A stretch of 17,668 bases of DNA from the NCBI GenBank assembly GCA_020027635.1, contig JAHKKL010000006.1, forward strand, positions 1 to 17,668. Direction: 5' to 3'. This DNA is from Gammaproteobacteria bacterium (lineage in GTDB: Bacteria > Pseudomonadota > Gammaproteobacteria > UBA9214). Every line of letters starts with the position of its first letter. Within the stretch, counting starts at the first letter, position 1. The translations under genes were made by a program, and so were the position numbers. The notes beneath the pieces are model-generated. The model had not been told where the DNA came from. It ran no database searches and saw nothing but the letters and a program-made list of their open reading frames with translations. This document shows positions 11,604 through 17,668 of the stretch, in pieces.

Positions 11604-13808
11604 TCAGGGCTTCTTGCTGTACTGCAGAACGATGCCTGCCAGTGGGGGGAGGGTCAGGGCGATGGAAAAGGGGTGATCGTCCCAAGGCACGGGTTCCGCC
11701 TCTACCTGGCCGCGGTTGCCCAGGTCCGAACCGCCATAGTAACCCGAATCGGAATTGAACCGCTCCCGGTAATTGCCTGCCGCCGGTACCCCGATACGGT
11801 ATTGATGGCGCGGTACGGGCGTGAAATTGAGTGCGACGACGATGAAATCCTCGCCATCTCTGCGAATGTAACTGAGCGTGGATTGTTCGGCCGCATTGCA
11901 GTCGATCCAGTCGAAACCCTCCGAGGAAAAGTCGAAGCGGTGCATCGCGGGGATTTCCCTGTAGAGCCGGTTCAGGTCACTGACGAGTTTCTGTACACCG
12001 CGTTGATATTCGTAATCCAGCAGATACCATTCGATGCTGGCATCAAAATTCCACTCGCGGCCCTGGGCGATCTCATTACCCATGAACAGCAGTTTCTTGC
12101 CCGGAGAGGTGTACATATAGGTATAGAGCAGGCGCAGGTTGGCGAATTGCTGCCAATCGTCGCCCGACTGCTTGTAGAGCATGGATTGTTTGCCATGCAC
12201 CACTTCGTCGTGCGAGAAGGGCAGGACAAAATTCTCCGTGAAGGCGTACAGGAGGCCGAAGGTCAGGTCGTTGTGGTGATATTTCCGGTGTACCGGGTCA
12301 TGCTGCAAGTAATTCATCGAATCATGCATCCAGCCCAGATTCCATTTCATGCTGAAACCCAGGCCGCCCAGATTCACCGGACGGCTGACGCCCGGCCATG
12401 CGGTTGATTCCTCGGCGATGACGACTGTGCCAGGATAGGCGCTGTGGGCGACCGTGTTCAGTTCGCGCAGGAAACTGACGGCCTCGAGATTCTCCCGCCC
12501 GCCGTAGATGTTCGGCAGCCATTGATCGTTGTCACGCGAATAGTCGTGATACAGCATGGAGGCCACCGCATCAACGCGCAGACCGTCGAGATGGAATTCC
12601 TCCAGCCAGTAGATGGCGCTCGAGAGCAGGAAGTTGCGCACTTCGTTGCGACCATAGTTGTAGATCAGCGTGCCCCAGTCGGCATGCTCGCCGCGGCGCG
12701 GGTCCTGGTGCTCATAAAGGGCGGTGCCGTCGAACCGGGCAAGTCCGAAGCTGTCCCTGGGGAAGTGCGCCGGGACCCAGTCCAACAGGACGCCGATGCC
12801 GTTCTGGTGGCAGTGGTCGACGAAGTAGCGGAAGTCGTCCGGGCTGCCGAACCGGCTGGTTGGAGCGAAATAACCCGTCGTCTGGTAACCCCAGGAGGCA
12901 TCGAGGGGATGTTCCGTGATGGGCAACAGCTCGATATGGGTAAATCCGGTTTGCCTGACGTATTCGACCAGATCCCGTGCGAGGGTCCGGTAATTCAGGA
13001 AACGACCGTGTTCATCGCGTTTCCAGGATCCCAGATGTACTTCGTAGATGCAGATGGGACTGTGCCGCCAGTCACTCCTGCTCCTGTTCTCCAGCCAGGC
13101 CCCGTCATTCCATTCATAAGCGGCCTCTCTGGGTATGAGCGAGGCGGTGGCGGGACGAAGTTCAAACTGCTGCCCATAGGGATCTGTTTTTAATAAGTGT
13201 TTCCCGTTATCCCGGCTGCGTACTTCGTACTTGTAAGGTTGACCGTTGCCCAGCCCGGGGATGAACAGTTCCCAGATGCCGCTGCCGCCGCGCACACGCA
13301 TGGAATGGGTACGTCCGTCCCAGCCGTTGAAATCACCGACAACGCTGACCCGTTCCGCCGAAGGAGCCCAGACGGCGAACAGCACGCCATCGATGCCGTC
13401 TATCTGTTTACGGTGCGCCCCCAGGATGCGGTAGATGTGCCAGTGTTTGCCTTCGCCGAACAGGTGCATGTCGAAGTCGGAGATCTGCGGCGGGAAGCAG
13501 TAGGGATCATAGGCGACATGCTCCACCCCGTTGCCGTCCTGCCATATCAGCCGGTAGCGTTCAGGCAGGCTGCCGGTCTGTCCTTGCCACTCGAACAAGT
13601 CCGTATTGGCGATGCGACCGAGGGATACCCCGGTTTCCACGATGCGCACCCAGGCCGCGTGGGGCATGATGACGCGGATCGTTTCCCGGTCTTTGGAGAC
13701 GTGGCGGCCCAGCACGCTGAAGGGATCGTGGTGACGCGCATCCAGCAGGCGTTGAATCTCTGAGGAGACACTGGAATAGGGCTTGATTTCCGAATCAGAT
13801 TGCAGCAT
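11604..13808 (-). CDS. glgB: 1,4-alpha-glucan branching enzyme
   Basis: 734 residues, full length for bacterial GlgB. It makes alpha-1,6 branches in glycogen. Order: an N-terminal module (about 1-120; HHDPFSVLGRH), a CBM48 module (about 140-235; VWAPSAERVSVVGDFNGWDG), the GH13 barrel (about 250-620) and a C-terminal beta domain. GH13 motifs are DWVPAHFP (343-350), DGLRVDAVASMLYHDYSR with nucleophile Asp413, VIAEESTAWPGVSRP with acid/base Glu466, and FSHDEVVHGK with Asp534. These correspond to E. coli Asp405, Glu458 and Asp526. The gene is divergent from glgC, with 181 nt between the chosen starts. The MEMO gene follows on the same strand. Confidence 0.97.
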   Translation of the reverse strand: MLQSDSEIKPYSSVSSEIQRLLDARHHDPFSVLGRHVSKDRETIRVIMPHAAWVRIVETGVSLGRIANTDLFEWQGQTGSLPERYRLIWQDGNGVEHVAYDPYCFPPQISDFDMHLFGEGKHWHIYRILGAHRKQIDGIDGVLFAVWAPSAERVSVVGDFNGWDGRTHSMRVRGGSGIWELFIPGLGNGQPYKYEVRSRDNGKHLLKTDPYGQQFELRPATASLIPREAAYEWNDGAWLENRSRSDWRHSPICIYEVHLGSWKRDEHGRFLNYRTLARDLVEYVRQTGFTHIELLPITEHPLDASWGYQTTGYFAPTSRFGSPDDFRYFVDHCHQNGIGVLLDWVPAHFPRDSFGLARFDGTALYEHQDPRRGEHADWGTLIYNYGRNEVRNFLLSSAIYWLEEFHLDGLRVDAVASMLYHDYSRDNDQWLPNIYGGRENLEAVSFLRELNTVAHSAYPGTVVIAEESTAWPGVSRPVNLGGLGFSMKWNLGWMHDSMNYLQHDPVHRKYHHNDLTFGLLYAFTENFVLPFSHDEVVHGKQSMLYKQSGDDWQQFANLRLLYTYMYTSPGKKLLFMGNEIAQGREWNFDASIEWYLLDYEYQRGVQKLVSDLNRLYREIPAMHRFDFSSEGFDWIDCNAAEQSTLSYIRRDGEDFIVVALNFTPVPRHQYRIGVPAAGNYRERFNSDSGYYGGSDLGNRGQVEAEPVPWDDHPFSIALTLPPLAGIVLQYSKKP

Positions 13809-13989
13809 CGGGCGCGGTGTGTGGTTACGGCGTCGAATGTGACGCGTATCCAGAATTAATGCTTACGAAGAGTGCCGCGCAACTATACAGGCAATGAGGT
13901 AACCCATACAATATCGGCGTTTGCACAATCATCAAAACCCCGTGAAGGGTCGATTTGAAACCACCGATCAGATACATAACGTACTACCC
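13809..13989. promoter_or_regulatory. Divergent promoter region between glgB and glgC
   Basis: This 181-nt gap must hold the start signals of both glucan genes. A TACAAT at about 13902-13907 could be a plus-strand -10, but no convincing -35 is paired with it. No operator-like repeat was recognised. If glgC begins at TTG 13921 instead, the gap shrinks to 112 nt. Confidence 0.35.
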
Positions 13990-15252
13990 ATGAATCAGAC
14001 TCACCGATTTGTCAGCCGTTTGACACGCAACACACTGGCGCTGGTTCTGGCCGGAGGACGCGGTTCCCGCCTGCAGCAACTGACCTTGTGGCGCGCCAAA
14101 CCGGCGGTTCCGTTCGGAGGTAAATTCCGCATCATCGATTTTCCGCTTTCCAACTGCATGAATTCCGGGATACGCATGATCGGCGTGATGACCCAGTACA
14201 AGGCGCATTCCCTCATCCAGCATATCCAGCAGGGCTGGGGATTCCTGCGCGGCGAATTCGGCGAGTTCATCGAGCTGCTGCCCGCACAGCAGCGCATCGA
14301 GCCGTCGTGGTATGCCGGTACGGCGGATGCCGTCTACCAGAACCTGGATATCATCCGCACGCACAAGCCTGAATATGTCCTGATCCTGGCGGGCGACCAC
14401 GTCTACAAGATGGATTACGGGCCCATGATCGCTCACCACGTCGAGCGGGGGGCGGATATGACCGTGGGTTGCATCGAGGTGCCGCTCGAACAGGCCAAGG
14501 CCTTCGGCGTCATGTCGATCCGGGAAGACGGGCGGGTGTTTAATTTCAGCGAAAAACCGTCATCCCCGCAGCCGATGCCGGGATCGACCGATATGGCACT
14601 GGCATCCATGGGAATATACGTCTTTAACACGAATTTCCTTTACGAGCAGTTGATAAAAGATGCGGACGAGGCACATTCCACGCACGATTTCGGCCACGAT
14701 ATCATCCCCAACATGATCAAGAAGTATCGCGTTTTCAGTTATCCCTTCAGGGAATCACAGAGCGGCCAGAGTGCCTACTGGAGGGACGTCGGTACGGTCG
14801 ATGCCTTTTGGGAGGCCAACCTTGAGCTGATCGGGGTTCTGCCGGAACTCAATCTCTACGATGAAGAATGGCCCATCTGGACCTATCAGGAGCAGCTTCC
14901 TCCGGCGAAATTCGTATTCGATGACGACGACCGGCGTGGCATGGCGGTGGATTCCATGGTATCCGGCGGGTGCCTGATTTCGGGCGCCACGGTACGCCAC
15001 TCGCTGCTCTTCTCCAATGTCAGGGTTAAGTCCTATACCGTACTCGAGGATGTCGTTGCACTTCCCAATGCCCGCATCGGACGCAATTGCCGCATCAGTC
15101 GTGCCGTAATCGACAAGGGCTGCGAGATCCCGGACGGCATGGTGATCGGCGAAAATCACGAGGAGGATAAGGCCCGTTTTCACATCACCCCCAAAGGCGT
15201 GGTGCTGGTGACTCCGGAAATGCTCGGCCAGGAATTCCACTTTGTCCGTTGA
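13990..15252 (+). CDS. glgC: Glucose-1-phosphate adenylyltransferase (ADP-glucose pyrophosphorylase)
   Basis: From ATG 13990 the product is 420 residues, close to E. coli GlgC (431). It makes ADP-glucose from glucose-1-phosphate and ATP, the committed step of glycogen synthesis. Visible motifs: LVLAGGRGSRL (nucleotide loop, 18-28), AKPAVPFGGKFRIIDFPLSNC, WYAGTADAVYQN (108-118), LAGDHVYKMDY (133-143, catalytic Asp region) and FSEKP (186-190, sugar-phosphate Lys). The C-terminal third is a left-handed beta-helix (SGGCLISGATVRHSLLFSNV), usual for tetramerisation and allostery. The frame is open back to a TTG at 13921, which would add 23 residues outside the family norm. A large inverted repeat follows the stop, then malQ. 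Confidence 0.97.
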   Translation: MNQTHRFVSRLTRNTLALVLAGGRGSRLQQLTLWRAKPAVPFGGKFRIIDFPLSNCMNSGIRMIGVMTQYKAHSLIQHIQQGWGFLRGEFGEFIELLPAQQRIEPSWYAGTADAVYQNLDIIRTHKPEYVLILAGDHVYKMDYGPMIAHHVERGADMTVGCIEVPLEQAKAFGVMSIREDGRVFNFSEKPSSPQPMPGSTDMALASMGIYVFNTNFLYEQLIKDADEAHSTHDFGHDIIPNMIKKYRVFSYPFRESQSGQSAYWRDVGTVDAFWEANLELIGVLPELNLYDEEWPIWTYQEQLPPAKFVFDDDDRRGMAVDSMVSGGCLISGATVRHSLLFSNVRVKSYTVLEDVVALPNARIGRNCRISRAVIDKGCEIPDGMVIGENHEEDKARFHITPKGVVLVTPEMLGQEFHFVR

Positions 15253-15257
15253 GCGTT

Positions 15258-15371
15258 GCCCGTGTGTGGTTGCCCGCCGGCATGGCGCCCGTCGCTGTTG
15301 CATACGCTGGGTGGCATTATACCCCGCGCCATATGCCGGCTGACGCCGCGGATTCCGGCGGGCACACGGGC
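15258..15371 (+). repeat. Large inverted-repeat structure between glgC and malQ with competing pairings
   Basis: Starting 6 nt after the glgC stop, GCCCGTGT (15258-15265) and GCCCGCCGG (15272-15280) pair with CCGGCGGGC (15355-15363) and ACACGGGC (15364-15371): 17 bp with a 6-nt bulge. In competition, GCCGGCATGGCGC (15276-15288) can pair with GCGCCATATGCCGGC (15326-15340), 13 bp with a 2-nt bulge. The pairings share 15276-15280, so both cannot be complete at once. The outer arm ends 13 nt before the malQ GTG. No T-tract follows. Confidence 0.6.
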
Positions 15372-15384
15372 CGGATAACGGTGG

Positions 15385-16893
15385 GTGTCATGCCCGATAT
15401 CCGGGAAACCCTACCAACTTGAACAGACCCGATCCCGCCCCTTGGTCAATCCATTGAAAGAGCGTCGTGCCGGGCTGCTTTTGCACCCCACGTCATTGCC
15501 CGATAGCCAGTCCGGCGGCTGCCTGGGGCGCAAGGCCCTGCGGTTTGTCGATTTTCTCAAGCAGTGCGGGTTCAGCGTGTGGCAGACCCTGCCGCTGGGT
15601 CCGACCCACAACGACCGTTCACCCTATCAATGCATGTCTGTGCACGCTGGCAATGTTGACCTGATCTGCACCGATGATCTGGTTGCGCGTGGCTGGCTGG
15701 AGCGGGACCAGCAACTCTCGGATACCGCCCTCGAGCAGGCCAGGATGGGTTTTGAACACCATGCGCATGAAGGGGACCGTGCGGCGTTCGCCGGTTTCAG
15801 GCGGCAGCATGCCGCCTGGCTGGATGATTACACCCTGTTTCTGGCCATCAGGCATGCACAGGGCGAGGCCTCCTGGCTGGAATGGCCCGCGCCGCTGCGC
15901 GACCGGGATACCGCCGCATTGCAGGCGTTCCGCGCCGCGTATGCCGGGGCCTGTGAGCAGGTATGTTTCGAACAGTTCGTGTTTTTCTCCCAATGGGCTG
16001 CCTTGCGCGACTATGCGCATCAAAACGGCATTGCGCTGTTCGGTGATATACCGATTTTTGTAGCGCACGACAGTGCCGATATCTGGGCCCACTGTGATCT
16101 GTTTTCCCTGGATGCGACAGGCCGGCCCGATGTCGTAGCCGGTGTGCCGCCCGATTATTTCTCGGCGACGGGGCAGCGCTGGGGAAACCCGCTGTATCGT
16201 TGGGACCGGATCAAGGCGGATGATTTTCGCTGGTGGCTGGCACGGTTCCGGTCGCAGCTGGAGATGTTCGATATCCTCCGGCTGGATCACTTCCGTGGTT
16301 TTGAAAAGTACTGGGAGATTCCTGCGTCGGCGGATACGGCCATTCATGGCCGCTGGGTGGCGGCACCCGGTGAAGCGTTGTTTGCGCGCCTGCAGGAGGC
16401 CTACGGACAACTGCCCCTGGTCGCGGAGGACCTGGGCATCATAACCCCCGAGGTCGATGCGCTGCGCACCCGGTTTGAACTGCCCGGGATGAAGATACTC
16501 CAGTTTGCCTTCAGTGGAGGGGCGGACAATCCCTACCTGCCGCACAATCACGTGCCCATGTCGGTTGTCTACACCGGGACGCATGATAACGACACCACGC
16601 TGGGCTGGTACCAGAACTGCGACGATATGCAACGGCGGGTGGTGAATGACTATCTGGGCAATCCCCCGGAGCGGATGCCCTGGCCTCTGATACGCGCCGC
16701 GCTGGCCTCGGTTGCCAGACTGGCGATCCTGCCGATGCAGGATATCCTGGAACTGGGGAGCGAGCACCGCATGAACATGCCCGGCACGACCATGGATAAC
16801 TGGACCTGGCAATTTGACTGGGGGCAGGTGCCGGCCGACCTTGCCGGACGCTTGCGCCAGCTGATACACCTCTATGGCCGCGGCCGGAACTGA
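15385..16893 (+). CDS. malQ: 4-alpha-glucanotransferase (amylomaltase), GH77
   Basis: 502 residues from GTG 15385. It transfers alpha-1,4-glucan segments between chains. GH77 signatures: RAGLLLHPTSLP (28-39), WQTLPLGPTHNDRSPYQ (66-82), ALFGDIPIFVAHDSADIW (217-234), QRWGNPLYRW, DILRLDHFRGFEKYW with nucleophile Asp301, VAEDLGIITPEV with acid/base Glu348, and YTGTHDNDTTLGW (397-408) with the third carboxylate. The Asp301-Glu348 spacing of 47 equals that of Thermus amylomaltase (293/340). The homology begins at about residue 28, so the start may lie further downstream; the GTG has GGTGG close by but no clean Shine-Dalgarno. It lies 132 nt after glgC, with the inverted-repeat structure in between. 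Confidence 0.95.
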   Translation: MSCPISGKPYQLEQTRSRPLVNPLKERRAGLLLHPTSLPDSQSGGCLGRKALRFVDFLKQCGFSVWQTLPLGPTHNDRSPYQCMSVHAGNVDLICTDDLVARGWLERDQQLSDTALEQARMGFEHHAHEGDRAAFAGFRRQHAAWLDDYTLFLAIRHAQGEASWLEWPAPLRDRDTAALQAFRAAYAGACEQVCFEQFVFFSQWAALRDYAHQNGIALFGDIPIFVAHDSADIWAHCDLFSLDATGRPDVVAGVPPDYFSATGQRWGNPLYRWDRIKADDFRWWLARFRSQLEMFDILRLDHFRGFEKYWEIPASADTAIHGRWVAAPGEALFARLQEAYGQLPLVAEDLGIITPEVDALRTRFELPGMKILQFAFSGGADNPYLPHNHVPMSVVYTGTHDNDTTLGWYQNCDDMQRRVVNDYLGNPPERMPWPLIRAALASVARLAILPMQDILELGSEHRMNMPGTTMDNWTWQFDWGQVPADLAGRLRQLIHLYGRGRN

Positions 16894-16926
16894 GACAAGC
16901 GGCGAGCCTCCCTCCGCCTGTTACTA

Positions 16927-16947
16927 AGGCAAACGCTGATTTTGCCT
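16927..16947 (+). terminator. Hairpin after malQ
   Basis: AGGCAAA (16927-16933) and TTTGCCT (16941-16947) form a 7-bp stem with a 7-nt loop 34 nt after the malQ stop. It is not followed by a T-run, so it would be a weak terminator at best. It lies just outside the inverted-repeat-bounded element that follows. Confidence 0.35.
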
Positions 16948-16959
16948 CATCCATGTAGG

Positions 16960-17238
16960 CGCCTCATGCCGGGTAAGTCCTTGCGTGACACGCTGTGAAT
17001 ACGTCCCTGTACGCTCGACGGCCGCAGTCGCACCGGGCATCCTCGGTAACCGCTCCTGCGTCGCCTGAAGCGCCTACTTTTGGTACCCTACCTCCTGCAT
17101 GCATGGCCCAGGCCAGCCTCTCGACCGGTTCCCGGTCTCACCTTCTCCCTGCAGTCGTACCCTCACGCGACACGTGCACATCCCTGTGCATCGTCCCTGC
17201 GACCGACGGTCACTTCAGGACTTACCCGACATGAGGCG
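16960..17238. repeat. 279-bp non-coding element with 22-bp terminal inverted repeats (MITE-like)
   Basis: The first 22 bases (16960-16981, beginning CGCCTCATGC) are the inverted complement of the last 22 (17217-17238) with one mismatch (C/T at the tenth position). Inside are degenerate internal repeats built around TCCCTG (17004, 17181 and 17194). A loosely conserved copy of about 30 bp (GACACG, then CCCTGT) appears near each end, in direct orientation. No open frame in it resembles a protein. It sits between the convergent malQ and glgP genes, a place where insertions are harmless. I saw no target-site duplication and no related transposase in the window. Confidence 0.65.
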
Positions 17239-17259
17239 TTGTTGACGTGGTTGTTGTTG

Positions 17260-17668
17260 TCAAAGCCAGATGATGCGCCCGGTCTCGAAGCGGTGGCACA
17301 GCAGCCGGTGGTGCGGATAGATGCGCAACTTGTAGACCTGCAGTCCGGACAGCGGCGGAATGAGATTGAGTTCGAAGATTGCCTCGCCCCTGTCATTGTT
17401 TCCGGCGGATTCGCAGGGGATGCGTTTGTGTTCCGTGAAGAGCCCGTGTTCGTTCTCGGTGCCGATGACGCATTCGAGAATGACGTCTTCCGCGGTCAAT
17501 TCGCCCAGTACGGCCGCCACCCGGATGTTGAGGCTGTCACCGGACATGATGGAGGTTGCCGCGTTGTCTATACGACGCAGGGAGACCACGGACCATGAGC
17601 GGTTGACACGCGCTTTCCATAGCGCGAGTTCGCTCGCCCCCTTGTAATTGTCGGCGCAGTACAGCCTG
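17260..17668 (-). CDS. glgP: Alpha-glucan phosphorylase, C-terminal part (5' end outside window)
   Basis: The frame is open from the right edge (first full codon ends at 17667) to TGA at 17260-17262, 135 residues. It reads KGASELALWKARVNRSW near the window edge, SIMSGDSLNIRVAAVLGELT and ECVIGTENEHGLF in the middle, and ends VYKLRIYPHHRLLCHRFETG then RIIWL. This layout (Trp-Lys helix, a beta-sandwich of extracellular-like strands, and a closing R-x-x-PHH and I-x-W) matches the tail of the alpha-glucan phosphorylase family related to archaeal/Thermus enzymes rather than the E. coli GlgP tail. The catalytic and PLP-binding parts are off-window, so the assignment rests on the tail and on the glgB-glgC-malQ context. 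The enzyme would release glucose-1-phosphate. It converges on malQ. Confidence 0.7.
   Translation of the reverse strand, partial: RLYCADNYKGASELALWKARVNRSWSVVSLRRIDNAATSIMSGDSLNIRVAAVLGELTAEDVILECVIGTENEHGLFTEHKRIPCESAGNNDRGEAIFELNLIPPLSGLQVYKLRIYPHHRLLCHRFETGRIIWL

Noticed and set aside
11673..13193. Plus-strand frames of up to 249 codons inside glgB
   Set aside because: glgB on the minus strand has all GH13 motifs in one uninterrupted frame, so these are antisense shadows.

Overview
The window looks like chromosome of a polarly flagellated gammaproteobacterium. The evidence is the FleQ / FleN / FliA flagellar set (the Pseudomonas/Vibrio-type hierarchy), a glgB-glgC-malQ-glgP storage-glucan cluster, and moderately GC-rich genes with AT-rich intergenic regions. 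A Chromatiales/Ectothiorhodospirales-like source is a guess; nothing here fixes the genus.

Layout. 1-740: insertion-sequence debris, namely the C-terminal end of an IS3-family transposase and, head to head with it, a broken IS200/IS605 tnpA. 875-1969 (-): lipoprotein alpha/beta hydrolase of the DUF900 type. 2324-2526 (-): tRNA-Arg(CCT) and tRNA-Ala(CGC) with a terminator-like hairpin between them. 2668-2847 (-): a 59-residue FlgM-like anti-sigma factor, preceded by a near-consensus sigma-28 promoter. 2948-3585: AT-rich region with an extended -10 promoter and a perfect FNR/Anr-type box. 3586-5016 (+): fleQ. 5332-7593 (+): globin-like/PAS-like/GGDEF/EAL protein. 7920-9599 (+): sigma-54 promoter, fleN and fliA, the genes overlapping by ATGA. 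9636-10133 (+): unnamed GYF_2-like tail-anchored protein. 10109-11516 (-): AMMECR1 and MEMO family genes. 11604-13808 (-): glgB. 13990-16893 (+): glgC and malQ, separated by a large inverted-repeat structure. 16960-17238: a 279-bp non-coding element bounded by 22-bp inverted repeats. 17260-17668 (-): C-terminal end of an alpha-glucan phosphorylase.

How the genes fit together. The flagellar part contains a readable cascade. FleQ, a sigma-54 activator with its c-di-GMP-binding residues present, should act on the -24/-12 promoter before fleN-fliA. FliA (sigma-28) should then transcribe the FlgM-like gene, whose product should bind FliA. FleN should feed back on FleQ. The c-di-GMP enzyme between fleQ and fleN has an intact EAL domain but a degenerate GGDEF domain and a globin-like domain without the expected heme-ligating histidine. 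The FNR-type box before fleQ suggests an oxygen input. The right half makes ADP-glucose (GlgC), branches the glucan (GlgB) and remodels or degrades it (MalQ, GlgP); glycogen synthase is not in the window. The AMMECR1/MEMO pair lies directly behind glgB on the same strand.

All family assignments come from reading motifs and remembered family consensus; no database search was possible.
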